DNA from: an uncultured Ruminococcus sp.
GTDB lineage: Bacteria; Bacillota; Clostridia; Lachnospirales; Lachnospiraceae
Direction: 5' to 3'
Length of the DNA: 7,650 nt
Assembly (NCBI GenBank): GCA_900553885.1
Contig: USFD01000121.1
Span: forward strand, 1 to 7,650
The notes beneath the pieces were generated by a model that worked only from the letters and a program-made list of their open reading frames with translations, was not told the DNA's origin and did not search any database. The translations under genes were made by a program, and so were the position numbers. The stretch's first letter is position 1. Every line of letters starts with the position of its first letter. This document shows, piece after piece, positions 1-6,657 of this stretch.

Positions 1-6
1 AGTCTC

Positions 7-33
7 AAATAAATGCACGCTGCGCATTTATTT
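7..33. terminator. AT-rich hairpin at left edge
   Basis: A 10-bp perfect inverted repeat (AAATAAATGC at 7-16, its complement at 24-33) encloses a 7-nt loop, with a run of T on the plus side (31-34). It could end a plus-strand gene lying left of the window. Because the stem is itself A/T at its base, it could also act on the minus strand. A second small inverted repeat (AGGCT-AA-AGCCT, 39-50) follows. No gene is visible in 1-112. Confidence 0.4.
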
Positions 34-57
34 TCAACAGGCTAAAGCCTAATACTG

Positions 58-103
58 AAAAAGTCCGGACAGCAAAGGCTCTATCCTTTGCCGTCCGGAC
101 TTT
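58..103 (-). terminator. Terminator of the degV-family gene
   Basis: On the minus strand this is a long hairpin 10 nt beyond the stop codon of the DegV-family gene. The outer stem GTCCGGAC (63-70 with 93-100) is extended by AAA/TTT, then one mismatch (71/92), then an inner 7-bp stem (72-78 with 85-91) and a 6-nt loop. Five T residues follow on the minus strand (complement of 58-62). This is the classic form of an intrinsic terminator. Confidence 0.85.
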
Positions 104-112
104 CTCTGTTTC

Positions 113-985
113 TCAGGAACGCTTTTTCCCGTAAAATACCAGTCCTACCACGCCGGGGCCGGCATGGGTTCCGATACTGGGGCTTACATCATTGATCACC
201 ACATTCGTAAAACCAAGATTCTTAACCATATCTGCCACACTCTGTGCCTCATCCAGGCAGTCGCCATGAAGCACGGCAACCATACGGTCCTTGCCGTAGG
301 CCTCCGGATCAAGGGCAGTTTCCATCCGGGACACCAGAGTTTTCAGAGATTTCTTCCTTCCTCTCACCGTACCGTCCGCCTTCAGTTCGCCTGACGCCGT
401 CACGGTCAGTATCGGCTTGATATTTACCAGACTTCCCACCACTGCCGTAGTCTTTGATACTCTGCCGCCTCGCTGCAGATGATACAGATCATTTACGGTA
501 AAGGACACGTTGACGTGATCCCGCTCTTCTGTCAGAATATCGTATACTTCTTCCATGGTTTTTCCTGATTTCCACAATTCCACAGCCCGGTATACAGACA
601 CTCCCTCGCCAAGAGACGCATTCAGAGAGTCAAACACAATAATCTTCCGTTCCGGATACTCCTCCATCAGCTCATTTGCCGTCATCACCACATTATTGCA
701 GCTTCCGCTTAAAGCGCTGGAAAAAGCAATATGCAGAATATTCTTTCCTTCTTTTAACAGCTTTTCAAATTTCTCCCGGATCACCTCCGGATTGTTTGCC
801 ATTGATTTCGGCAGTTCTCCTTTTCGCATGGTCTCATAGAACTCATGAGGCTCCATATTGAGCTGATCGCCGTAAACCGTATCCCCGAACGCATAATACT
901 GAGGTATAATCGTCAGATTGTTCTCCTGTATAAATGCCGGAAGTACATCTGAATTGGAATCTGTTGTAATTACATAATCGGACAT
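113..985 (-). CDS. DegV family protein (fatty-acid-binding, FakB-like)
   Basis: A complete 290-residue DegV-family protein, the usual family length. The N-terminal TTDSNSD (residues 7-13) is the typical DegV opening. The middle holds FSSALSGS (88-95), the Ser-rich segment that contacts the fatty-acid head group in this family, and LQRGGRVSKTTAVVG (170-184). The C terminus has THAGPGVVGLVFYG (273-286). Characterised members (FakB) bind a fatty acid and present it to the kinase FakA for phosphorylation and phospholipid synthesis; they are cytosolic. FakA is not in the window, so substrate and partner are inference. The ATG is supported by AGGAGGG 6 nt upstream. The gene is monocistronic, with its own extended -10 promoter and terminator. 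Many Clostridia carry several degV paralogues, so no symbol is given. Confidence 0.95.
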   Translation of the reverse strand: MSDYVITTDSNSDVLPAFIQENNLTIIPQYYAFGDTVYGDQLNMEPHEFYETMRKGELPKSMANNPEVIREKFEKLLKEGKNILHIAFSSALSGSCNNVVMTANELMEEYPERKIIVFDSLNASLGEGVSVYRAVELWKSGKTMEEVYDILTEERDHVNVSFTVNDLYHLQRGGRVSKTTAVVGSLVNIKPILTVTASGELKADGTVRGRKKSLKTLVSRMETALDPEAYGKDRMVAVLHGDCLDEAQSVADMVKNLGFTNVVINDVSPSIGTHAGPGVVGLVFYGKKRS

Positions 986-1029
986 AATTTTCCCTCCTGC
1001 TCATATTTTTCCGTATTCCGCTACGACCA

Positions 1030-1038
1030 ATTATAGCA
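1030..1038 (-). promoter_or_regulatory. Extended -10 promoter of the degV-family gene
   Basis: The minus strand reads TGCTATAAT here, a perfect -10 hexamer with the TGn extension, about 45 nt before the ATG at 985. No good -35 hexamer is found 16-18 nt upstream, which fits an extended -10 promoter that does not need one. Confidence 0.7.
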
Positions 1039-1058
1039 TAAAACGGAAAGGATCGGGG

Positions 1059-1087
1059 AAAAAAGTCCGGCTCCTGACGGCGCCGGA
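1059..1087 (-). terminator. Terminator after the gntR-membrane protein unit
   Basis: On the minus strand TCCGGC (complement of 1082-1087) pairs with GCCGGA (complement of 1066-1071) around a 10-nt loop, followed a few bases on by six T residues (complement of 1059-1064). It starts 5 nt past the stop at 1093 and separates the repressor/membrane-protein unit from the degV promoter. Confidence 0.7.
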
Positions 1088-1092
1088 TTCAT

Positions 1093-2524
1093 TTATTCCG
1101 ACAGCGCGTCCAGCCACTGACAGGTCTCTTCCGGATCCCGGCTGTTCGCAAATACCGTCATATTATCCAGGCGGATCTCCAGTAACGGAGTGCAGTCATT
1201 GTACAGGAACATCATACATTTTCCCGTTTCTTTTCCACGGAAATATCCGATGTTCACTTTTTCCGTACTTCCTCCGTTAGTTCGTCTGAACCGTTCGTCG
1301 GGCAGCTCGTCAATCAGCTCTGCCGACTGAATATCCTCCCTGCTGAATTCACATTCATACCCCGCCGCCTCAAACCGGTACATGCCGTCATCCTCACGGA
1401 AAGTTACTTCTACATTTTCAAAAGCTGCCAGAAGCGCGCCCACCCAGATTACTATTCCAGCCACAGCTGCCGCCAGGACTCCCAGTATGACTTTCACCAC
1501 CGGCCGCCCGAAATTAAAGGAATAATTCATACTGTTAAACCGGTCCTGAACAAGAATGTGACGATCATCCGGATTGTTATACCACCCGTATTTCCAGTAT
1601 ACATCATCATCCACATAGCAGGGAGCCTGATCCGCGCTCAGAATTTCTTTTCTCTTTCCCGCTGCCAGTCCGAGAGGCACCAGAAGGGCTAACCAGAAGG
1701 GCTACCGCCGAAACCGCAAGAAGAAATGCATAGACGCCATAACAGCCTGCCGGCAGATCCGGACCGGACAAAGATCCACTGACCGCCAGGAAAATCCACG
1801 CCCCGCCGCTGATCCAGGAAGCCAGCACCAGCCCCAGAGACCAGGCCCGTTTCATCAGACGGTTGGCCGCAAGATTGATCTCCGTATTCTCACTGTACAC
1901 CCGGTTTGCCTGCCGCACAATTCCGATATGCAGAGCCAGAAAAAGAAGACAGGCAGACACGCCGGACGCATACAGCACCCATTCCACCGTCATTTCCCCG
2001 GAGCTCAGCCGGTATCTTTGCTCCATATGATACAGAAGCAGCGCTGTGGCCGCTGTCAGAAGTACCGGCGCCAGGTGCCATTTCCAGGTAAGCGCCATTT
2101 TCCCGGAAAGCGCCGACACAGAAGTATCGATCCGCACCATCCGCATACTTGCCGCGTCCACCCAGCCCCGCTGAAGCTTCAGACGGTACATCTGCCGGTG
2201 GGGCACAATAATCAGTGCGTAAAGCACTGCCACATATTCTGCCAGCCATACGGACCATACAATAATAAACAGGGTAAAATTATAAAAGCACAGGAAACAG
2301 ATCAGCACACTCAGCAGCAGATTGATCTGATGGAAACGATTCCAATGCTTCTGAATTTTTCCGCAGATTTTTCTCACTTCCGGATCCTCCACGGCATGAG
2401 ACGGAATATGAACCCCCATTACCATCCCTTCTCTGTACTCCCCCTGCTTCCCGTAAGAAAACCAGCAGATCGGTACAATGATCAGGTCGCAGATCAGAAA
2501 AATAAAAAACAAAGCTATGTCCAT
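1093..2524 (-). pseudogene. DUF1648/DUF5808-like membrane protein, frameshifted by a 13-bp duplication
   Basis: Two overlapping reading frames form one gene. The upstream frame starts at ATG 2524, runs through residue 278 and then 27 out-of-frame residues to a stop at 1607. The downstream frame has an in-frame stop just upstream and runs to the stop at 1093. Removing one copy of the 13-bp tandem repeat at 1679-1704 joins them into a continuous 472-residue protein. The N-terminal part has about six or seven membrane segments (about 2-20, 66-87, 88-108, 149-166, 181-203, 230-250, 260-278). Then come the motif DDDVYWKYGWYNNPDD (about 301-316), typical of DUF5808 C-terminal segments, another membrane helix (about 338-363), and a soluble PH-like tail. 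The function of this family is not known. The gene begins 2 bp after gntR and is almost surely co-transcribed with it, a common pairing for YtrA-type repressors. It may be a pseudogene, a reversible variant or an assembly error; the family call is from pattern memory. Confidence 0.8.
1679..1704. repeat. Perfect 13-bp tandem duplication
   Basis: ACCAGAAGGGCTA occurs twice back to back (1679-1691 and 1692-1704). On the coding (minus) strand the unit is TAGCCCTTCTGGT. The length of 13 shifts the frame by one base. With one copy, the coding strand reads Ala-Val-Ala-Leu-Leu-Val-Pro-Leu-Gly-Leu straight through; with two, it goes out of frame. Confidence 0.97.
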
Positions 2525-2526
2525 AT

Positions 2527-2916
2527 CTACGCCTCGCTTTCCACCGGATGCATGCTCATAAACATTTCCTCGCAGATTCGAAGAAACTCTTCTTTCGGCA
2601 TCCCTTTCAGGCAGGCCTCCGCGGACAGAAGTTCCAGTTCTGCCTCCAGCTTCTCCCGGAACCTGCCCTCTGTTTTCTGCACCGGGCGCACAGTGGCGCC
2701 TTTCCGCCGGTCAATCTCAATAAATCCTTCCGTCTTCAGGATCTGATAAGTCTTATTTACCGTCATGCTGTTGATCCCGGCATCCCGGGCCATCTGGCGG
2801 ACTGACGGAAGAGACTCACCGGCTTTCAGCTCCCCTTTTCCGATTCCGGTGACAATCTGATTGCGCAGCTGCACATAAATCGGGATCTCGCTGCTCATAT
2901 CGAGAGAAATCAGCAT
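2527..2916 (-). CDS. GntR family transcriptional regulator, YtrA-type
   Basis: A 129-residue DNA-binding repressor with a winged helix at residues 11-80. The sequence IYVQLRNQIV (13-22) and LPSVRQMARDAGINSMTVNKTYQIL (spread over 36-60, including the recognition helix) are typical of GntR, followed by the wing DRRKGATVRP (69-78). The C-terminal part after the wing is only about 50 residues, too short for an effector-binding FadR, HutC or MocR domain; this is the size and form of the YtrA subfamily. The ATG has GAGGAGG 7 nt upstream. Another ATG lies at 2923 but is in a different frame. The promoter carries a palindrome over the -10 box, so autorepression is likely. YtrA-type regulators usually control the membrane protein or ABC transporter genes that follow; here the partner is the disrupted membrane protein 2 bp downstream. 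The effector is unknown. Confidence 0.93.
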   Translation of the reverse strand: MLISLDMSSEIPIYVQLRNQIVTGIGKGELKAGESLPSVRQMARDAGINSMTVNKTYQILKTEGFIEIDRRKGATVRPVQKTEGRFREKLEAELELLSAEACLKGMPKEEFLRICEEMFMSMHPVESEA

Positions 2917-2941
2917 AAGTCATGCCTCCTCAAAGTATTAT

Positions 2942-2964
2942 CTGTATTAATGATTATAATACAG
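2942..2964. promoter_or_regulatory. Palindromic operator, probably for the GntR regulator
   Basis: CTGTATTA (2942-2949) and TAATACAG (2957-2964) form a perfect 8-bp inverted repeat with a 7-bp spacer. The whole -10 hexamer of the gntR promoter (2953-2958) lies within it, so a bound protein would block RNA polymerase. The assignment to the adjacent GntR protein rests on position and on the dimeric, palindrome-binding habit of this family. Confidence 0.75.
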
Positions 2965-2980
2965 GTAATACCACTGTCAA
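2953..2980 (-). promoter_or_regulatory. Consensus sigma-70-type promoter of gntR
   Basis: The minus strand shows TTGACA (complement of 2975-2980), a 16-nt spacer and TATAAT (complement of 2953-2958), both perfect hexamers, about 37 nt before the gntR ATG. A promoter this strong in front of a repressor gene fits strong basal activity held down by the operator that overlaps it. Confidence 0.9.
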
Positions 2981-3026
2981 TCTATTCTGCTGATTTTCCC
3001 TGATATTTTTTCCGTACCGGCTGTGT

Positions 3027-3605
3027 CTATATCTGCATAGCTCCGGACATGATACACGCCCCTGCTGCTCCTGCTGCCATTACTTCCGCAATCTGTTCCT
3101 CTGTATGAATCCCTCCTATGGCATAAACCGGAAGATCTGCCGTTCTGCACACTTCCCGAAGAAAAGAAAGTCCTCTGGGCGGAAGACCTTTCTTACAATC
3201 TGTCGTATAGATATGTCCTGCTGTCAGATAGGAGGCCCCCAGCGCGGCAGCCTCCCGGGCCTCCTCCACGGAGTGAACAGAAGTTCCTACCGCTTCAAAA
3301 GATTTCAGAACCGGGTCCGGACCGGCTTTCTTTAAAAGAGGGAGCGGCAGATGGACTGCTTTTGCTCCCATTTCAAACGCCTTATGAACAAAGCTGTGAT
3401 AAATGCACGGGACATGATACTTCCGGCAGATCTCATACACATCCCCGGCCAGGCAGCCATACTCTTCCTCTGTCAGATCCTTCTCTCTGATAAGCAGAGC
3501 CCGGGGATGCATGGAACAGATCCGTTCCATCTGTTCCAGATAAGGCCGGGCTGACAGATGACGGTTTGTCACCGCGATCATATGGCTCCATGTACTTTCT
3601 TTCAT
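3027..3605 (-). CDS. Thiazole tautomerase TenI (ThiE-like fold)
   Basis: A 192-residue (beta/alpha)8-barrel protein of the ThiE/TenI superfamily, last gene of the thi operon. IREKDL (39-44) and AIGGI (162-166) are shared by both families. TenI-like are SVHS (109-112) and above all GHIYTTDCKKGLPPRG (130-145): as I recall it, Bacillus subtilis TenI has a GHxxxTDCKKGLxxRG segment here, whereas thiamine phosphate synthase ThiE has GPxFxTxTK. The ThiE segment HxGQxD, with a metal-binding Asp, is replaced by HLPLPLL (85-91). TenI aromatises the thiazole tautomer made by ThiG; His131 in the GH motif may be the acid-base residue. It starts 13 nt after thiH, with GGAG about 8 nt upstream of the ATG. 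Automatic annotation would probably call it thiE. No clear terminator is seen downstream (2981-3026), so transcription may continue into gntR. Confidence 0.85.
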   Translation of the reverse strand: MKESTWSHMIAVTNRHLSARPYLEQMERICSMHPRALLIREKDLTEEEYGCLAGDVYEICRKYHVPCIYHSFVHKAFEMGAKAVHLPLPLLKKAGPDPVLKSFEAVGTSVHSVEEAREAAALGASYLTAGHIYTTDCKKGLPPRGLSFLREVCRTADLPVYAIGGIHTEEQIAEVMAAGAAGACIMSGAMQI

Positions 3606-3618
3606 CCCTGTTCTCCTT

Positions 3619-4836
3619 CTACACGTAAATATAATCTGCCATTACCGGCTGGAGATGATGCTCTGTAAGAGCATGATATACCTCATCTACCGTACGGCCG
3701 TCTGAAATTTCAAACTGTTCGTCCCCTTTATCCTGTACTTCTTCTCCATGTTCGCCGATTCCCGTGCTGACTCCGGCAGAAATCTTGGTGGCTGCGATCT
3801 GGACCAGATTGTCCCGGACTCTGGCGCATTCCCTGCTGGAAATTGTAATGCTGGCAAATGGCATAAACAGACGGTAAGCACAGACAACCTGCAGGAGCTG
3901 GGCTTCATGCACATCCATAGGATTGATCTTGTCATTGTTAATAATCGGACGAAGTCTGGGACAGGAAAATGCGATTTCCGCGTGGGGATACTTCTTCTGC
4001 AGAAGGTACGCGTGCATTCCGGTGGCAAAGGCGTCTTTGCGGAAATCATCCAGACCCAGAAGCGCTGCCAGACCCACACCTCTCATGCCGCCCATAAGTG
4101 CTCTCTCCTGCGCATGGAACCGATAGGGGAACACCCTCTTATGACCGGCCAGATGAAGAGTTTCATATTTGTCCGGGTTGTAGGTCTCCTGGAAAACTGT
4201 CACATAATCCGCCCCGCATTTATGAAGATAAGCGTACTCATCCGAATTCATAGGATATACTTCCAGACCGATGACGCGGAAATATTCTTTTGCGATTTTT
4301 ACAGCCTCACCGATATATTCCACTGTTGATTTTTTCCGGCTTTCCCCGGTCAGAATCAGAACCTCCTTAAGACCGCTCTTTGCGATGGCTGCAAATTCTC
4401 TCCGGATTTCCTCCGGATTCAGCTGGGCCCTGCGGATTCGGTTGTGGCGGTTAAAGCCGCAGTAAATGCAGTAATTCTCACAGTAATTGGCAATATACAC
4501 CGGGGTAAACATGCTGACTGAATTGCCGAAATATTTCTGTGTCTCCGCCTGAGCCTGCTGGGCGATTTCCTCCAGGAACGGCTGGGCTGCCGGGGAAAGC
4601 AGGGCCTGGAAATCCCTCAGAGACTTCCGTTCCTGTCTGAGAGCATGCCTTACGTCATCTGCCGTAAACGCATCATAGTCATATGCTGCAGTCTCTGCAA
4701 GAACCTGATCCAGCATCTCGGAGCCGATATTTTCCATGTCCGGCAGATAGGCCATATGGTCTGTCCGGTTCTCTTTCTGATGTTCCCGGATCTCATCATT
4801 TAAAATACTTTCATTAATATGCTGATCTGTACTCAT
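3619..4836 (-). CDS. 2-iminoacetate synthase ThiH (radical SAM tyrosine lyase)
   Basis: A 405-residue radical SAM enzyme that cleaves tyrosine to dehydroglycine (2-iminoacetate) and p-cresol, giving the glycine unit for the thiazole ring in anaerobes. The cluster-binding CX3CX2C motif is CENYCIYC (Cys119, Cys123, Cys126), preceded by VYIANY and followed by GFNRHN, as in ThiH. ILTGE (161-165) is the GGE-like SAM-binding segment. LEVYPMNSDEY (191-201), FQETYN (215-220) and SCPRLRP (291-297) are further ThiH hallmarks. It is somewhat longer than the Escherichia coli enzyme (377) because of an N-terminal extension of about 30 residues; the start is supported by GGAGG 9 nt before the ATG. The thiG stop TAG runs straight into this GGAGG, which suggests translational coupling. 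By-product p-cresol release is expected from family knowledge. Confidence 0.97.
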   Translation of the reverse strand: MSTDQHINESILNDEIREHQKENRTDHMAYLPDMENIGSEMLDQVLAETAAYDYDAFTADDVRHALRQERKSLRDFQALLSPAAQPFLEEIAQQAQAETQKYFGNSVSMFTPVYIANYCENYCIYCGFNRHNRIRRAQLNPEEIRREFAAIAKSGLKEVLILTGESRKKSTVEYIGEAVKIAKEYFRVIGLEVYPMNSDEYAYLHKCGADYVTVFQETYNPDKYETLHLAGHKRVFPYRFHAQERALMGGMRGVGLAALLGLDDFRKDAFATGMHAYLLQKKYPHAEIAFSCPRLRPIINNDKINPMDVHEAQLLQVVCAYRLFMPFASITISSRECARVRDNLVQIAATKISAGVSTGIGEHGEEVQDKGDEQFEISDGRTVDEVYHALTEHHLQPVMADYIYV

Positions 4837-4849
4837 CTTCTGTTTCCTC

Positions 4850-5626
4850 CTAATCCCTCAGATATCCTGTCAGCGGAGAAGAGGCGCTTCCCCCTCTTGC
4901 CCTTGTCTGTCCCAGACCTGCAAGGTATGCTGTACGTCCTGCCTGAACTGCCTGTCCCATGGCGCCTGCCATGGCTTTTACATCTCCGGATGAAGCGATC
5001 GCCGTATTGGCCATCACAGCCGCCGCACCCATTTCCATAGCTTCACATGCCTGAGAGGGTCTTCCGATTCCTGCGTCCACAATAATCGGCAGATCAATTT
5101 CGTCAATCAGGATCTGAATAAATTCTTTTGTGCAAAGTCCTTTATTGGACCCGATGGGCGCGCCAAGAGGCATAATGCAGGCAGCTCCTGCATCCGCCAT
5201 ATCTCTCGCCATATTCAGATCCGGATACATGTAAGGCATTACTACGAATCCCTCTTTCGCCAGTATCTCTGTTGCTTTAATTGTCTCGTAATTATCCGGA
5301 AGAAGATAACGGGTATCCCGCATAATCTCGATTTTGATAAATTCGCTGCCGCATACTTCTCTTGCCAGACGTGCGATCCGCACTGCCTCTTCTGCATTTC
5401 TGGCTCCGGACGTATTCGGAAGAATCGTCACATTTTCCGGAATATAGTCCAGAATATTAGCCAGTCCGCCTTCATTTGCCCGGCGAAGCGCCATAGTAAC
5501 AATCTGGGCGCCGGCATTTTCAACAGCCGCCTGTATCAGCTCCAGGGAATATTTCCCCGATCCCAGAATAAATCTGGATGTAAATTCATGGTTTCCTAAT
5601 TTCCAGGTATCTTTTTCTGTATTCAT
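4850..5626 (-). CDS. Thiazole synthase ThiG
   Basis: A 258-residue (beta/alpha)8-barrel enzyme that joins 1-deoxy-D-xylulose 5-phosphate, dehydroglycine from ThiH and sulfur from ThiS-thiocarboxylate into the thiazole phosphate. FILGSGKY (19-26) opens the barrel. Lys98 in FIKIEI is in the position of the Schiff-base lysine, followed by LLPDN (108-112). PLGAPIGSNKGL (153-164) and VDAGIGRPSQACEAMEMG (183-200), with NTAIA (207-211), form the phosphate-binding region. The length matches the family. An RBS AAGGAG lies 6-7 nt before the ATG. The gap to thiF is 36 nt, the largest within the operon and purine-rich on the coding strand. Confidence 0.98.
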   Translation of the reverse strand: MNTEKDTWKLGNHEFTSRFILGSGKYSLELIQAAVENAGAQIVTMALRRANEGGLANILDYIPENVTILPNTSGARNAEEAVRIARLAREVCGSEFIKIEIMRDTRYLLPDNYETIKATEILAKEGFVVMPYMYPDLNMARDMADAGAACIMPLGAPIGSNKGLCTKEFIQILIDEIDLPIIVDAGIGRPSQACEAMEMGAAAVMANTAIASSGDVKAMAGAMGQAVQAGRTAYLAGLGQTRARGGSASSPLTGYLRD

Positions 5627-5662
5627 GTCTTTCTCCTTTTCGCTTATCTTTTTCCTTTTCTT

Positions 5663-6289
5663 TTATTTATTTTCCAGTATCAGGCTTACAATCATATTTG
5701 CCTGATGAGCCGCGCAGAGCGCCGCCCGGGCCGCAGTCAGACAGATTCCCTCCTCTGCATCGGAAGTCCCGTCTCCGCAGAGATAAAAGTGATCCGTCAC
5801 TTTTCTTGTTCGGATCCGGTTGCTGTCTCCGAATCCGGCCATGCCGCTGGCTGCAACCAGATACTTTTCCGGGAACTGTTCCAGAACGGCATTGACCAGC
5901 ATTGCCTTGTTCTCTGCCTTGTCAAACGCCTCGCAGATATACCGGTCTTCTTCCAGCAGCTCCCTGATATTGCCTTCCTCCACTTTCACAAAATCTGTAC
6001 GTATCTCCAGATAGGGATTGATCTGCAGCAGATTTTCTTTCAGCGCCTCTGTTTTCTTCATTCCGATCTGATGGATAAAATACTGCTGTCGGTTCAGATT
6101 TGTAATATCTACCCGGTCAAAATCAATCAGATGCAGATAACCGATGCCTGTGCGTGCAAGGCTGAATGCAATATTGGAACCCAGGCCTCCCAGGCCGGCG
6201 ACAGCCGCTCCTGACCGGGCAAGGATCCCCTGTATCTCCCGGCCGTGCCTTTCTGCCAGAGCCTCATTCAGTTCTTCCCTTGTAACCAT
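5663..6289 (-). CDS. ThiS adenylyltransferase ThiF, short family-2 type
   Basis: A 208-residue E1-like enzyme that adenylates the C-terminal glycine of ThiS. AGLGGLGSN (31-39) is the ATP-binding glycine loop of the Rossmann fold; IDFDRVDITNLNRQQY (55-70) carries the conserved Asp, Arg and Gln residues of the ThiF/MoeB/E1 superfamily. It is shorter than E. coli ThiF (about 250), and I see no paired CxxC zinc ligands: the cysteines at 119, 171, 183 and 192 are single. This fits the short ThiF subfamily that is common in Clostridia. The ATG at 6289 lies 3 nt after the thiS stop, and its Shine-Dalgarno AGGAGGAGG is made by the glycine codons at the end of thiS. This arrangement suggests tight coupling of ThiS and ThiF synthesis. 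Confidence 0.95.
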   Translation of the reverse strand: MVTREELNEALAERHGREIQGILARSGAAVAGLGGLGSNIAFSLARTGIGYLHLIDFDRVDITNLNRQQYFIHQIGMKKTEALKENLLQINPYLEIRTDFVKVEEGNIRELLEEDRYICEAFDKAENKAMLVNAVLEQFPEKYLVAASGMAGFGDSNRIRTRKVTDHFYLCGDGTSDAEEGICLTAARAALCAAHQANMIVSLILENK

Positions 6290-6292
6290 ATT

Positions 6293-6490
6293 TCAGCCTC
6301 CTCCTACGAAACTGACCACTTCCAGACTGTCGCCGTCTTTTATCACAGTACTCTCATAGGCGCTCTTCGGAACAATCTGTCCGTTTCTTTCCACGGCGAT
6401 CCGGTTTGTCCGGTATCCTTTTGCACTGACATATTCCATAACTGTCATTTCATCAGAATATGCCTCTTCTGTTCCATTTACACGTATCAC
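6293..6490 (-). CDS. Sulfur carrier protein ThiS
   Basis: A 65-residue beta-grasp sulfur carrier, the normal family size. It starts MIRVNG, typical of ThiS, and ends VVSFVGGG, whose last glycine is adenylated by ThiF and turned into a thiocarboxylate. The start is the GTG at 6490: it gives the usual ThiS N terminus, and GGGAGG (complement of 6500-6505) lies 9 nt upstream. The longer frame that reaches ATG 6550 would add 20 unrelated residues and run through the attenuator's flank. It is the first gene of the operon, and 54 nt separate it from the T-tract of the leader hairpin. Confidence 0.95.
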   Translation of the reverse strand: MIRVNGTEEAYSDEMTVMEYVSAKGYRTNRIAVERNGQIVPKSAYESTVIKDGDSLEVVSFVGGG

Positions 6491-6499
6491 GATATCCTG

Positions 6500-6505
6500 C
6501 CTCCC
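6500..6505 (-). promoter_or_regulatory. RBS that fixes the GTG start of thiS
   Basis: GGGAGG on the minus strand, 9 nt before GTG 6490. No comparable site precedes the upstream ATG at 6550. Confidence 0.8.
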
Positions 6506-6543
6506 TTCCCGGCCGGACGTAAAAGCAGTACAGAGTACTCCTG

Positions 6544-6605
6544 AAAACAAAAAAGAGGTTCACGAAAGAATACACCCGCGGTGGTGCACCCCTTCATGAA
6601 CCTCT
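6544..6605 (-). terminator. Leader hairpin (attenuator) before thiS
   Basis: On the minus strand a very long hairpin forms: AGAGGUUCAUGAAGGGGUG (complement of 6605-6587) can pair over 19 positions, several of them G-U, with the 3' arm ending CGUGAACCUCU. A CACC/GGUG apical stem closes around a 6-nt loop. It is followed by TTTTTTGTTTTC. This is an intrinsic terminator, but it lies upstream of thiS with no minus-strand gene before it. Its likely role is therefore conditional termination of the thi operon mRNA. See the alternative hairpin at 6597-6611. Confidence 0.75.
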
Positions 6606-6611
6606 GGTTCA
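6597..6611 (-). ncRNA. Candidate antiterminator stem in the thiS leader
   Basis: On the minus strand UGAACC-AGA-GGUUCA is a 6-bp hairpin with a 3-nt loop. Its 3' half is the 5' arm of the terminator stem, so the two structures exclude each other. This is the arrangement of a regulated leader (riboswitch or attenuator). The ligand-sensing part, if any, would lie in about 6612-6790. I do not see TPP riboswitch signatures (CUGAGA, GAACCUGAUCUGG). Confidence 0.45.
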
Positions 6612-6657
6612 CTCTATGTCCGGCAATATTTCTTTTTTTCATATTCTCTGCATCCCA

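Noticed and set aside
1890..2258. 122-residue minus-strand frame inside the membrane protein gene
   Set aside because: It lies wholly in another frame of the DUF1648-like gene, whose frame has clear membrane helices; a shadow.
1928..2746. 272-residue plus-strand frame across the membrane protein and gntR genes
   Set aside because: Antisense to two well-supported genes, with low-complexity His/Gln/Ser-rich composition and no domain.
2981..3026. Terminator for the thi operon after tenI
   Set aside because: Only a 3-bp CCG/CGG stem before a run of A on the coding strand; no T-tract hairpin on the minus strand.
3687..4079. 130-residue minus-strand frame inside thiH
   Set aside because: A shadow of thiH, whose frame has strong family motifs throughout.
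6554..6611. T-box riboswitch, because ACCGCGG and CUUUCGU occur in the hairpin
   Set aside because: The full AGGGUGGNACCGCG signature is interrupted, there is no UGGN bulge in the right place, the terminator is not downstream of the element as in T-boxes, and I see no stem I motifs or specifier loop.
6587..6611. TPP riboswitch, because GUGAACCAGAGGUUCAUGAAGGGG loosely recalls its 3' half
   Set aside because: The ACCCU partner, the CUGG/CCAG stem and the CUGAGA motif are missing; the similarity is limited to GAACC and GGGG.
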